From Bacteroidales bacterium UBA4070 (GTDB lineage: Bacteria; Bacteroidota; Bacteroidia; Bacteroidales; VadinHA17): DNA of 64,000 nucleotides. Shown one piece after another: positions 52,853-61,902 of this stretch. How positions within the stretch are numbered: position 1 is the first letter of the stretch; each line of letters opens with the position of its first letter. Under the pieces are notes generated by a model. That model made no database searches. It was not told the origin of the DNA and worked only from the letters and a program-made list of their open reading frames with translations. A program made the position numbers and the translations under genes. The stretch is taken from NCBI GenBank assembly GCA_002383485.1, contig DFYY01000037.1, forward strand, positions 62,001-126,000. The letters run 5' to 3'.

Positions 52853-53376
52853 AATCCCGGTTTCTTATCGCCTGCCAAAATCACTTCCCTGAGAGTGGAT
52901 CCGGAGGGTCCGGTGATTATCTCGAACAGTCTGAATGATGTTCCGGGATCAGCGGGAGACTCTCCTTCTGCTGGCGGCGTGAACGGAGGTGTCCCTTCGA
53001 AAGCCTGTGCGGCATAGGCACTCTTGGAGAGCATCGCAGCGAAGGCTTCCATCATATCGGGTAGCTTCGAGTCGGTCGCAACACCGTATGTCTCCAGGGC
53101 GCTGTTCTTAAAAGCCATCTTCAGCTCACTTGATCCGATGCCGGGTTTCAGTACCATAAACTGAGGATCGGAGAGATCAGGAAGATAAACAACGGTGGTT
53201 TTAATTGTGTTATCCTTCTCTGCAAGGTACTCTACCAGCAGATAAGGTTTGAGAGTGTAGAAGCGGAGTCCTGTTTCCTTTTTCAGATCCGCATCAGAGT
53301 AGACCTTTACAGTGGCACAGCCTGTCAAAAGGATGCCAGCCACAGTCATTACGGCAATAACAGTAAATTTTTTCAT
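52849..53376 (-). CDS. Lipoprotein coupled to the papain-like protease
   Basis: A 175-aa lipoprotein with a clear signal (MKKFTVIAVMTVAGILLTGCA) and lipobox LTGC. The rest has YTLKPYLLVEYLAEKDNTI, a pattern seen in small Bacteroidota lipoproteins, and a Pro-rich stretch (FEGTPPFTPPAEGESPADPG) before the last 35 residues. I cannot assign a function. It is translated just before the protease (ATGA overlap), so it may anchor, inhibit or sense the same target. Confidence 0.65.
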   Translation of the reverse strand: MKKFTVIAVMTVAGILLTGCATVKVYSDADLKKETGLRFYTLKPYLLVEYLAEKDNTIKTTVVYLPDLSDPQFMVLKPGIGSSELKMAFKNSALETYGVATDSKLPDMMEAFAAMLSKSAYAAQAFEGTPPFTPPAEGESPADPGTSFRLFEIITGPSGSTLREVILAGDKKPGL

Positions 53377-53471
53377 GGTCAGTAGTATTTATCAGACACT
53401 ACTAATTTAGGAAGAAAGTAAATTCAAGTCAAGTTTTTTTCGTTCCGGCTCAACATACAGCCATGGTCTTA

Positions 53472-54596
53472 CTATTGAAACAGGTTCAGGTATTCTTCGA
53501 ATATATACTCCTTACCCCGTTGTCCTCCGGTAATCTCTCGGATGATTCCCAATCTTTCAAGATTTCTTATCAGTGTATAGGCTGAAGGAGATGAAACTCC
53601 GGCTACTATACTGACCTTTTCAGCATTTATCAGTGGTTTATGATAAAGATACTCCGTAATCTTTTGTGCATTTGCCACGCCACGCCCAAGTGTTTTTACC
53701 TTCTGATCTACCTGCTTCTGAAGCTGAAGTATGCTGTCAAACGTCCTTATTCCCTTATCCGCTGTTTCAATTACCCCAACGAGAAAAAATTTAAACCATT
53801 GGCTAATATCATTTTTAGTTCGCACAAGCATCAGGTTTTCGTAATAATGACGCCTGTGTGTTTCCAGAAAGTCTGAAAGATAAAGAACCGGCTTTTTTAA
53901 AATGCCTTTGCTGACCAGATAGAGGGTTATCATCAAGCGTCCAACCCTTCCGTTGCCATCCAGAAAGGGGTGTATCGTCTCAAACTGATAGTGGATCAGA
54001 GCAATCTTCAACAGCTCGGGAAAGAATATCTCCCTGTTGTGGACAAAACTCTCCAGGTCACTCATCAGCCCTGGAACAGATGTATGCACAGGCGGAATAA
54101 ACGATGCATCATTCAATGTAGCACCGCCAATCCAGTTCTGGCTTCTCCTGAATTCCCCCGGCATTCTTTTCTCTCCTCTTACTCCCTGCAGTAGCCTTTT
54201 ATGAGTCTGCCTGATCAACCTTGATGAGAATGGCAGCTTTTCAAGGTCCTTAATGGCAGTCTCCATGGCAAAAGAATAATTCTGAATCTCTTCCCAATCA
54301 TCTCTTTTATCCAAAGGAACATCTTCTCTCTCCCTTAAGGCTTCTTCAATATTTGTCTGTGTCCCTTCAATCTTGCTGCTTTGGGTTGCCTCCTTCAGAA
54401 CATGCATACTGATAAACAAATCAATGTTGGGAATATAATCAGAATACATGTCCAGTCGTCCGAGCTCCCTGTCGGCTTTGCTCAGTAACTGGATTACCTC
54501 CATGTTTTCCAGGTACCATTGCCTGTTTATCAGCGTTGGCTGGAAACTTTTATAGAATCCCTGGCTGATATATGTTCCGGCATTAAAGTTTTTCAT
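53472..54596 (-). CDS. Fic-family protein with N-terminal inhibitory motif
   Basis: A Fic-domain protein (374 aa), usually an AMPylator of other proteins. The active site is HPFLDGNGRVGRL, matching HPFx(D/E)GNGRxxR. The N-terminal inhibitory helix motif SSKIEGTQ fits (S/T)xxxE(G/N), placing it in class II (self-inhibited). The C-terminal region (VANAQKITEYLYHKPLINAEK then SPSAYTLIRNLERLG) is a winged-helix-like domain that could bind DNA. It stands alone with its own promoter and a hairpin operator. Confidence 0.87.
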   Translation of the reverse strand: MKNFNAGTYISQGFYKSFQPTLINRQWYLENMEVIQLLSKADRELGRLDMYSDYIPNIDLFISMHVLKEATQSSKIEGTQTNIEEALREREDVPLDKRDDWEEIQNYSFAMETAIKDLEKLPFSSRLIRQTHKRLLQGVRGEKRMPGEFRRSQNWIGGATLNDASFIPPVHTSVPGLMSDLESFVHNREIFFPELLKIALIHYQFETIHPFLDGNGRVGRLMITLYLVSKGILKKPVLYLSDFLETHRRHYYENLMLVRTKNDISQWFKFFLVGVIETADKGIRTFDSILQLQKQVDQKVKTLGRGVANAQKITEYLYHKPLINAEKVSIVAGVSSPSAYTLIRNLERLGIIREITGGQRGKEYIFEEYLNLFQ

Positions 54597-54610
54597 CCTG
54601 AAAGTTTACA

Positions 54611-54667
54611 CAAAGATAACTCTTATTTAAGCAATAGCCCTTTAATTTTAATAGGGCAAGTGCTTAA
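54611..54667 (-). promoter_or_regulatory. fic promoter with upstream inverted repeat
   Basis: TATCTTTG (54618-54611) is an exact TAnnTTTG -7 box 14 bp before the ATG, so the leader would be very short. Directly upstream, TTAAGCA (54627-54633) pairs with TGCTTAA (54661-54667), with an inner GCCCT/AGGGC pair. This covers the -33 position and looks like an operator. Confidence 0.55.
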
Positions 54668-54737
54668 TTAAGTTAAACCCGCCTATGGTTAAATAACTAT
54701 CAATAATAGATAATAAAGCTTACCCTAATAAAGTCCT

Positions 54738-56042
54738 CTAACCTATCCGCAGGTAGGTGATGCCTTCGAGGGCGGTTTTGTCAAAGACGCCACGGCCGTC
54801 GATCAGGAGAGGGTAACTCATCAATGATTTCACCTTCTGCCAGTCGGGCATGCGGTATTCCTTCCATTCGGTGATATGAAAGAGCACATCGGCATCGTTA
54901 AGCGCATCGTAGATGTCATCTGCATACTCAATGGAGTCTCCCAGCCTGTGCCTTGCCTCATCCATGGCCACCGGATCATAAGCCCTGACCGTGCATCCCG
55001 CCTCCAGGAGCTGGCCTATGAGCGTCAACGACGGCGCCTCGCGCATGTCGTCGGTGCCGGGCTTGTAGCTCAGTCCCCAGACAGCAGCCTTTTTTCCTTT
55101 TATATCGCCTTTATAATATTCGCTGAATTTCCGGAAGAGTACTTTCTTCTGCCGCTCATTGATGGCCTCCACGGATTCAAGCAATGTAAGTGGCGAGTCG
55201 TGATCCCTGCCTGTTCTTATAAGGGCCTTGACATCCTTGGGGAAGCACGAGCCTCCGAAGCCTGCCCCCGGGTACAGGAACTTACTGCCTATACGGCTGT
55301 CTGTGCCGATACCTTTTCTTACCATGTTTGCATCGGCTCCCACCTTCTCGCAGAGATTTGCGATCTCATTCATGAAACTGATACGTGTTGCCAGCATGGC
55401 GTTGGCAGCGTATTTGGTCATCTCGGCAGAAGGAATGTCCATGAAGATGACCCTGAAGTTGCTGAGGAGCATTGGCGCATAGAGTCCTGTCATCAGCTCC
55501 CTAGCCCTCTCACTCTCAACACCCACCACAACACGGTCGGGCTTCATGAAGTCGTCTATGGCTGCACCCTCCTTCAGGAACTCGGGGTTGGATGCAACGT
55601 CAAATTCTATGTTTTTGCCTCTCTTGTCCAGCTCTGCCTCAATAACACCTCTTACGATCTTTGACGATCCGACAGGTACGGTACTCTTGGTAACGACAAG
55701 AAGGTATTTTTCAAGGTTCTGTCCGATCTTTTTCGCCACGGCCAGCACGTGGCTTAGGTCGGCGCTACCGTCTTCCCCGGGCGGTGTACCCACGGCAATG
55801 AAGAGCATCTCGACATCGTTAAGGCTTTCCGTAAGGTCAGTTGAGAAGAAGAGACGGCCGGCCTTTGCATTATGGTGAACCAGGTCTTCAAGTCCGGGCT
55901 CATAGATAGGAATGATGCCGTTATTGAGCCTGTCAATTTTCTCTGTGTTGGTGTCGATGCAATGTACTCTGGCACCCAGTTCGGCGAAGCAGGCGCCGCT
56001 CACCAGGCCTACGTAGCCTGTGCCTACAATGGAAATGTTCAT
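54738..56042 (-). CDS. ugd: UDP-glucose 6-dehydrogenase
   Basis: Oxidises UDP-glucose to UDP-glucuronate with two NAD (434 aa from the chosen start). The Rossmann start MNISIVGTGYVGLVSGACFA follows directly after the chosen ATG; the frame also opens 15 codons earlier at 56087, which would put an unlikely cysteine-containing extension in front. The catalytic Cys is in FGGSCFPKDVKALI, and KSTVPVGSS and WGLSYKPGTDDMREAPS complete the family motifs. It supplies UDP-glucuronate for the glycan. It follows wecB with a terminator-like hairpin between them. Confidence 0.92.
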   Translation of the reverse strand: MNISIVGTGYVGLVSGACFAELGARVHCIDTNTEKIDRLNNGIIPIYEPGLEDLVHHNAKAGRLFFSTDLTESLNDVEMLFIAVGTPPGEDGSADLSHVLAVAKKIGQNLEKYLLVVTKSTVPVGSSKIVRGVIEAELDKRGKNIEFDVASNPEFLKEGAAIDDFMKPDRVVVGVESERARELMTGLYAPMLLSNFRVIFMDIPSAEMTKYAANAMLATRISFMNEIANLCEKVGADANMVRKGIGTDSRIGSKFLYPGAGFGGSCFPKDVKALIRTGRDHDSPLTLLESVEAINERQKKVLFRKFSEYYKGDIKGKKAAVWGLSYKPGTDDMREAPSLTLIGQLLEAGCTVRAYDPVAMDEARHRLGDSIEYADDIYDALNDADVLFHITEWKEYRMPDWQKVKSLMSYPLLIDGRGVFDKTALEGITYLRIG

Positions 56043-56067
56043 AAAGTTCTGTTTATAAATTAAAAGG

Positions 56068-56092
56068 TCCCGACACCCTTCGGGCATCGGGA
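56068..56092 (-). terminator. Terminator-like hairpin between wecB and ugd
   Basis: TCCCGA and TCGGGA arms enclose a CCC/GGG inner stem with a GAA-type loop. On the minus strand it is followed by CCTTTTAATTT. It lies 47 bp after the wecB stop and 25 bp before the ugd ATG, so it could also attenuate ugd. Confidence 0.6.
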
Positions 56093-56139
56093 TTTCGTCT
56101 CCATTGGAGCCTCAATCTGAGGTCTGAAGGTCATAGGAC

Positions 56140-57234
56140 TTACAGACTCAATTTGGAAATTATTTCAATTATTCGTTCAGCGGTGTGGCCGTCCCAGAGA
56201 GGAGGGATAGTTCCTTTTTTCCAGTTACCGGAAAGCAGTTTTTGCATGGCGGGTGCGATGGCGTCGGGGTTGGTGCCAAGGAGCTCATTTGTTCCCATTG
56301 TAACGGTTTCAGGCCGCTCAGTACTGTTACGCAGAGTCATGCAGGGGATACCCATCACGGTGGTCTCCTCGGTTATGCCACCCGAGTCTGTTATCACCGC
56401 AAGAGCCCTTTCAACAAGGTAATTGAACTCAAGATAGCCCAGAGGATCTGTCAGCGATAACGTTGAGCTGATGGTTATTCCGTTGTCAGTGATGACTTTC
56501 CGTGTCCTCGGATGGACGGGGAAGATCAGCGGCAGATTCCCGGCGCTGTCAGATATCTCATTGAGCAGATGCTTAAGGTTATCCCGGTCGTCAACATTGT
56601 TCGGGCGGTGGAGAGTAAGCACAATGAAATTCTTCTCCCTGAGACCGAGCTCATCCCATTTCTCCGGTTTCCTGAACCGCGGCCGGCTATGGAGCAGGGT
56701 ATCGATCATAGTGTTGCCCACGAAGAAGATGCGATCTTCCGCCACGCCGCTCTTTCTCAGGTTGTCGTTGGCTGTCTCAGAGGTTGTAAAAAAGTAGTCG
56801 GTGATGCTGTCAGTTACAATACGATTTATCTCTTCGGGCATGGCCATGTCGCCCGAGCGTATTCCCCCCTCGATGTGGGCCACAGGCACCAACATCTTCT
56901 TTGCCACGATAGCGCATGCCATTGTAGAGGTGACATCACCCACCACAATGCACAGATCGGACCTTTTCTGCGCGAGAAGCTTTTCATAGCCCAGCATTAT
57001 ACCGGAGGTCTGTTCAGCCTGTGTTCCGCTGCCGGCATTCAGGTTAACATCAGGTTCAGGTATACTCAGCTCTTCGAAGAATGATCCGCTCATGTTGCGG
57101 TCATAATGCTGGCCGGTGTGTACGAGCCTGTAATTTAGTGTGCCGCCAGTTGCCCTTCTCTTCTCAATCTCCCGGATGATCGGGGCGATTTTCATGAAGT
57201 TGGGGCGTGCGCCGACGATAAGGTCAAGAAGCAT
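56140..57234 (-). CDS. wecB: UDP-GlcNAc 2-epimerase, non-hydrolysing (intact copy)
   Basis: The compact form of the epimerase (364 aa). Motifs are VGARPNFMKIAPIIREIEKR, YRLVHTGQHYDRNMSGSFF, HIEGGIRSGDMAMPEEINR and TDSGGITEE. It has no repeat insertion in the loop after residue 25 where the copies at 23702 and 27409 do. It would supply UDP-ManNAc. It is preceded by a 107-bp gap that contains the short palindrome GGGGTCTCAGACCCC near 57281. Confidence 0.92.
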   Translation of the reverse strand: MLLDLIVGARPNFMKIAPIIREIEKRRATGGTLNYRLVHTGQHYDRNMSGSFFEELSIPEPDVNLNAGSGTQAEQTSGIMLGYEKLLAQKRSDLCIVVGDVTSTMACAIVAKKMLVPVAHIEGGIRSGDMAMPEEINRIVTDSITDYFFTTSETANDNLRKSGVAEDRIFFVGNTMIDTLLHSRPRFRKPEKWDELGLREKNFIVLTLHRPNNVDDRDNLKHLLNEISDSAGNLPLIFPVHPRTRKVITDNGITISSTLSLTDPLGYLEFNYLVERALAVITDSGGITEETTVMGIPCMTLRNSTERPETVTMGTNELLGTNPDAIAPAMQKLLSGNWKKGTIPPLWDGHTAERIIEIISKLSL

Positions 57235-57341
57235 AATTGTTTCTTTACAGAGAAAAATATGTGATAGGGACAGGCAGCCCGGGGTCTCAGACCCCGTGGT
57301 ACGTGGATATTAAGATGAATATCAGAATAAAATCAGATTTT

Positions 57342-57983
57342 CTATTTGCCGAAGAGGAGGCCGAGTTTCAGGTTGATGAAGCTGTCATGCCATGCGGCGT
57401 TGAAGCTGGAGTCATCAAAAATCTCCCTGTCTATCTGGGTCAGGAGTCCGGCAGAAAAGGAAAGATGAGTATTTTTAAAAACAGGCACAATCAATCCAAC
57501 ACCCGGATTGCTGAATACTTTAGAATAATCCCTGAAGTTTTCAAAATTCATCATAAAACCTGTAGGTATGGCAACAAAAAACTTTACTCTTTGTCTTCCC
57601 ATGAAATATCTCAGATCAGCATAAAGAGGAACCGTGTACCCGTCGTTGTATTTAAAGTACCCCGTTCCGCCTCCCAGGGCAAAACCGCTTCCAAACTGCC
57701 AGCCGAGGGCTGTTGTGGCACCAGTATAGTATTGTGCAAATGGAGGCTCGATAACATACAGGCCAAATCCGTAATGACCTTCGGTCAGGCTGTACAAACC
57801 TCCGCCCATCCTTGAATATGGCTGTGCCGCGGTGGTGAATAGCTTATGGCTGCGCCAGAAATCCTGCCGGTGATCAAGAAATTGCATCTTATCAAGGTGC
57901 CAGCAACGCTCAGTCACTACCTGTGCTGAAGAGTACAATAACGGTAAGAGTGCGAGGATTACTAAGGTTAACAGACGTTTCAT
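57342..57983 (-). CDS. Outer-membrane beta-barrel-like protein (1)
   Basis: A secreted protein (213 aa) with a signal peptide (MKRLLTLVILALLPLLYSSA). The rest alternates polar and hydrophobic residues in strands with Gly/Tyr turns (FGSGFALGGGTGYFKYNDGY), and the C-terminus ends in a strand with FGK, as in small barrels. The frame opens at 58037, but ATG 57983 directly precedes the signal. It is a close paralogue of the next gene (ERCWHLDKMQFLDHRQDFWRSHKLF is shared almost residue for residue with the corresponding block there). Function unknown. Confidence 0.75.
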   Translation of the reverse strand: MKRLLTLVILALLPLLYSSAQVVTERCWHLDKMQFLDHRQDFWRSHKLFTTAAQPYSRMGGGLYSLTEGHYGFGLYVIEPPFAQYYTGATTALGWQFGSGFALGGGTGYFKYNDGYTVPLYADLRYFMGRQRVKFFVAIPTGFMMNFENFRDYSKVFSNPGVGLIVPVFKNTHLSFSAGLLTQIDREIFDDSSFNAAWHDSFINLKLGLLFGK

Positions 57984-58061
57984 ACGGACCCCCTTTTTTT
58001 GTAAATCAGAGCTTTTGTCGCCTAATTTACAAAACATTGTTCAGATGAGAGCGATGTTTTA

Positions 58062-58694
58062 CTACTTCATGAAGATAAGCCCAAGCTTCATATTGATGAA
58101 GCTGTCGCGATAGCCGGGGCCATCTTCAAAAATATTCCGGTCCCACTGGGTAAGCAGACCTGTGGCAAAAGAGAGATGCATATTCTTTGTCAATGGCACT
58201 GTTATACCGGCACCGGGATTGACAAAGACTCTGGAGAGATCTTTAAAATCGCTAAAATTAGCCATGAATCCGCCTGATCCCATTACAAAGAACTTTACGC
58301 GCTGCTTTCCGAGGTACCATCTGGCATCACCGAATATCGGGATATCATATCCTCCGTTATACTGATGATATCCGATACCCCCTCCCAGTGCAATTCCATT
58401 TCCGAATCGCCATCCGAAGACTGTTGTCAAACCTGCATAGTATTCGGCGTATGGTTCATCTACAAGTTTAAGTCCGAACCCGTACTGTGCTTCCGTCAGA
58501 TTGTAAAGGCCTCCGGTGACAGTAGAATATGGCCGCGCAGAAGTGGAAAACATTTTATGTGTCCTCCAGAAATCCTGCTTGTGTTCAAGGAACTGCACCT
58601 TATCAAGGTGCCAGCAGCGTTCAGTCACTATCTGGGCTGATGCATAGGAGATAGTCAGCAATAAAACAACGGCAAGGGCGAAAAGTCTTTTCAT
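58062..58694 (-). CDS. Outer-membrane beta-barrel-like protein (2)
   Basis: Paralogue of the gene at 57342 (210 aa), with signal peptide MKRLFALAVVLLLTISYASA. It shares the N-terminal WHLDKVQFLEHKQDFWRTHK block and the strand WRFGNGIALGGGIGYHQYN; the C-terminal strand ends GLIFMK. Small outer-membrane proteins of this sort often accompany Bacteroidota glycan-export genes, but no role is established. It lies 78 bp upstream of its paralogue. Confidence 0.75.
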   Translation of the reverse strand: MKRLFALAVVLLLTISYASAQIVTERCWHLDKVQFLEHKQDFWRTHKMFSTSARPYSTVTGGLYNLTEAQYGFGLKLVDEPYAEYYAGLTTVFGWRFGNGIALGGGIGYHQYNGGYDIPIFGDARWYLGKQRVKFFVMGSGGFMANFSDFKDLSRVFVNPGAGITVPLTKNMHLSFATGLLTQWDRNIFEDGPGYRDSFINMKLGLIFMK

Positions 58695-58801
58695 ATTGGT
58701 CCTTTTAATTATATTGAATGACTTTGGGTTACAAGGTACAAAATATATTTTAGTTGTATTTTAGATTTAACTTCATTTTTAATCTGCATGGTGACGGTGG
58801 A

Positions 58802-59347
58802 TCACTTCCTGCCCTTGATCTCAACACCAAGCCTGAAGTTGATGAACGACTTCCGTGCATTAGGACCCCCGGTAGTAACCATCACTCCTGTAGAAAAGGA
58901 AAGAGCTTTCCTGTTGGCCAGGACGTATCTGATGCCTGCTGAAGGGTTAATGAACACCCTGGTGTTTTCGAGATCTGTGAAATCAAGCATTATTCCTCCT
59001 CCACCTGAAAGAAACGGGACAAACTCCTGTGAATTGAAAGAATACCTGATATCTAAAAACAGGGGAAAGAGTGTCGCTTCATCGTGAAAGTGGATTCCTG
59101 CTCCGGCCCCAAGCTTTATATTTCGTGTGAACTGATATCCGGCAATAGTAGTCAGGCTATAATAGTATGCTGAAAGGCCATCATCAGTCTTTCCCAACCC
59201 CGGTGCTCCCGTCAGTTCAGTGATACTAACAAATCCGGATTGCCAGTCGTAATTAACCTTCGGGGTTTTGGCAATGCGGTCATTTGGCTGGGCATAGGCT
59301 CCAACGATAGCTGTCAGGAAAAGTAAAAAAGATAGTTTTGTTCTCAT
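58802..59347 (-). CDS. Outer-membrane beta-barrel-like protein (3)
   Basis: A third small barrel-like protein (181 aa from the chosen start). The signal peptide MRTKLSFLLFLTAIVGAYAQ begins at ATG 59347; the longer frame from 59419 runs through a hairpin region and is unlikely. Strands such as YQFTRNIKLGAGAGIHFHDE and FINFRLGVEIKG are visible. It is less similar to the other two, but of the same general kind. Two hairpins stand just upstream. Confidence 0.72.
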   Translation of the reverse strand: MRTKLSFLLFLTAIVGAYAQPNDRIAKTPKVNYDWQSGFVSITELTGAPGLGKTDDGLSAYYYSLTTIAGYQFTRNIKLGAGAGIHFHDEATLFPLFLDIRYSFNSQEFVPFLSGGGGIMLDFTDLENTRVFINPSAGIRYVLANRKALSFSTGVMVTTGGPNARKSFINFRLGVEIKGRK

Positions 59348-59366
59348 AGCATAAAGTCTGAAGGTT

Positions 59367-59417
59367 CCCGATTCACTTCGTGATCGGGATTGAGGATCCG
59401 ACAGACATCGGATCCTC
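59367..59417 (-). terminator. Two tandem hairpins after the tyrosine-kinase gene
   Basis: GAGGATCCGA (59392-59401) pairs perfectly with TCGGATCCTC (59408-59417). Next to it, CCCGAT and ATCGGG (59367-59388) form a second stem with an inner CAC/GTG pair. They lie between the kinase stop at 59430 and the ATG of the third barrel gene. They could terminate the kinase transcript or shape the barrel-gene leader. Confidence 0.55.
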
Positions 59418-59429
59418 AACTATTTGTCA

Positions 59430-61871
59430 TTAATCGTTAGTGTAGTAGCCGGAGGATTTGCCTCCGCCTTTTGTGTAGTAGTTGCCTGGATCATAGTATC
59501 GGCTACCATAGCCCAGAGTATATCCGTAGCGTAGACCATATCCGTAATATCCCGATACTGATATGTCATTGACAAGAAGTGCCACATTCGACATTTCGCC
59601 CTTGCGGTAGATCTCATCAAGGAGCTGTACAGAGCCCCTGGTAGTGTATCTCTGACGCACAACAAACAAGGTGACATTTGAGAGCTGACTGAGAAGCAGT
59701 GCGTCTGTCACTATACCAACAGGCGGAGTGTCAATTATGACAGTGTCAAATTCATTCCTTGCCCTGGCAATGAATTCTGCCATCTTCGGAGACCCGATAA
59801 GCTCGGCAGGGTTAGGAGGCACGGGACCGGACGGGGCAAACCAGAGGTTCGAAATATCAGTCGGTACGGTGACCTCCTCAAAAGTGGCACTGTCGCTCAG
59901 ATACTGACTCATGCCGTGCCCGTTACCTGCCTTGAGAATGGAATGTACCCTGGGCTTGCGCAGGTCAAGCCCGACGATGAGTACCTTCTTGTTCATCATT
60001 GAAATAATTGTGGCCAGGTTCACCGAGACGAAGGTCTTACCCTCTCCGCTTACAGGTGAACTTACAACTATAACTGGACACTTAGTCTGCCCGGTATAAA
60101 AAACCAGCGAGGTACGCACCGCCCTGAAGCTCTCCGCAAGGGTGCTGCCGGGCTTCTCTGCCACGGGATCTTCAACATGATATTCAGAATGACTGATGTA
60201 CCCGATGATTGGTGCTTTGGTTATCCTTTCTATGTCGTGACGCCCGATGATCTTGTTGTTCATAAGGTCAAAAATCACTATGAGAGCCATTGGAACAATC
60301 AGGCCCAGGAGCATCGCTGTAAGATAGTTTTTCATCTCCTTCGGCTGAACCCTGGCACTATTCTGAATCATGGCGTTGTCAATGACACGGTTATCCGTTA
60401 TCTGTGATGCCTTCGCTATGCCAGCCTCAGCCCTGCGTTCCAGAAGATATGTATAGACCGAGTTGTTCAGATCAAATTTCCTCTGTATGCCTATCAGACG
60501 TCTTTCTGTTCCGGGCAGCCGGCCCAGCTCCTTCTCAACCTTTGAAATGCGTTCGTTGACATTGTTTACGGAGAGCTTAAGCTGGCTGATTGCACTTTTC
60601 ACATTCTCGCGAAGGGATGCACGTGCATCCTCAAGGGTCTGATCCATCAGCTGCGCCTGTGGCTGGTTATCCTTCACCGTAAAGGCCATCTGTTTCTGCT
60701 GCTGCTGCAGGGTTGCAAACTCCCCGACCAGCTTCACCAGAACCTGATCTGTTACACCCATGACACTCGGGGAGATGATACTCTCACTGTCATCCCTGGA
60801 GTCAAGGTAGTCAAGCAGATATTCATAATACTGCATCTGCATTCCCAGGGCATTCTTCTCTCCCTCAAATTTCTCAAGTCTTTCAAGAACCAGAGTACCT
60901 TCGAGGGTAAGATCAACGAACCGGTTGTTGAGCCTGAAATCCTCCATGCTGTTCTCCGCTATCCTGAGGGAGTCAGAGATCAGGCCCAGCTGAGCCTCAA
61001 TGAAATTGATAGTGTTGTCCGCTGCCCGGCTTTTCCACTCCATACCCTGCATTATATACTGCTTCATCAGCATGTTCAGGTAGTCAGCACCCTGTTGCGG
61101 AGAGTAGCCTTCAAACGAAAGATTGAATACACTGGCATAATCCTCAACAGATGCAACCTTCAAGCTTGACCTGTATACATTGGTCAGTCTGGCCGGAGAC
61201 TCAAACCACACCAGCCACCTGCCGGTGCCGGTGCCGGTTAAAGGCCTGGTGCTGTCGCGCTGCTCCACGACAAAATTAAATCCGTAATAATCATAAACAT
61301 CGCCAAGCTTAAATTCATGATCTGCGTCAATAGTTTTCTTCAACGCCGGGTCATCTGATGTTTTCTCCTTCAACGCATCAATATCAATCTCAACCTTATA
61401 TGAGTCTGAACCGGTAAACCTCAAAGTCACCGGCTCCTCTTCCGGCTGTTCATCACTTAGCTTCTTAATTATGAACGGGGAGGTCATGTAGGTCCGCTGA
61501 CCCTGTATGCCATTCCGTGCTACCGGGATGTATGCTATATGGTGTTCGGGCAATTCCTCTATGACCCTGTAATTAAGCGTGTATGATTTAATAATTGCCA
61601 CCTCATCCTCGAGATTTGGGTAAGGGTTATAGGCGTTACCAGCAAAGATCTGTTCCATATTGGCAATGGCTCCGGAGGTCTGCTGTTCCTTTATCATGAG
61701 TGTGCTTGACACACTGTAGACGCGTTGGGAATAACGGTTATATGTGTAGGCTATGCCAAGGGCAATGAACAATGCGGCGGCAATCCATATCCAGTTACTG
61801 ATGAACAGGGAGACGTAGCGCATCAGGTCAATGTCGTCGGAAGGAGGGGTGGGTTTCTTGGTTGTTTCCAT
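59430..61871 (-). CDS. Wzc-type chain-length regulator and tyrosine kinase (1)
   Basis: A fused Wzz/BY-kinase inner-membrane protein (813 aa) that controls polymer length and export. The N-terminal cytoplasmic part and the first helix (NWIWIAAALFIALGIAYTYN) precede a periplasmic Wzz domain with coiled coils; a second helix lies near residue 510 (LTAMLLGLIVPMALIVIFDL). The kinase has Walker A SSPVSGEGKTFVSVNLA, A' VLIVGLDLRKPRVH and Walker B FDTVIIDTPPVG. The tail is a tyrosine cluster (GYYGYGLRYGYTLGYGSRYY and more). Its partner export protein is outside the window. Confidence 0.9.
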   Translation of the reverse strand: METTKKPTPPSDDIDLMRYVSLFISNWIWIAAALFIALGIAYTYNRYSQRVYSVSSTLMIKEQQTSGAIANMEQIFAGNAYNPYPNLEDEVAIIKSYTLNYRVIEELPEHHIAYIPVARNGIQGQRTYMTSPFIIKKLSDEQPEEEPVTLRFTGSDSYKVEIDIDALKEKTSDDPALKKTIDADHEFKLGDVYDYYGFNFVVEQRDSTRPLTGTGTGRWLVWFESPARLTNVYRSSLKVASVEDYASVFNLSFEGYSPQQGADYLNMLMKQYIMQGMEWKSRAADNTINFIEAQLGLISDSLRIAENSMEDFRLNNRFVDLTLEGTLVLERLEKFEGEKNALGMQMQYYEYLLDYLDSRDDSESIISPSVMGVTDQVLVKLVGEFATLQQQQKQMAFTVKDNQPQAQLMDQTLEDARASLRENVKSAISQLKLSVNNVNERISKVEKELGRLPGTERRLIGIQRKFDLNNSVYTYLLERRAEAGIAKASQITDNRVIDNAMIQNSARVQPKEMKNYLTAMLLGLIVPMALIVIFDLMNNKIIGRHDIERITKAPIIGYISHSEYHVEDPVAEKPGSTLAESFRAVRTSLVFYTGQTKCPVIVVSSPVSGEGKTFVSVNLATIISMMNKKVLIVGLDLRKPRVHSILKAGNGHGMSQYLSDSATFEEVTVPTDISNLWFAPSGPVPPNPAELIGSPKMAEFIARARNEFDTVIIDTPPVGIVTDALLLSQLSNVTLFVVRQRYTTRGSVQLLDEIYRKGEMSNVALLVNDISVSGYYGYGLRYGYTLGYGSRYYDPGNYYTKGGGKSSGYYTND

Positions 61872-61902
61872 GTGATGAGTATGAAGCAGGAAGGATGTTG
61901 GG

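Noticed and set aside
54876..55664. 262-aa plus-strand frame opposite ugd
   Set aside because: Shadow of a well-conserved dehydrogenase; no recognisable domain.
57281..57295. GGGGTCTCAGACCCC palindrome as a terminator or operator
   Set aside because: Only a six-base stem, no T-run, single copy; not enough to call.
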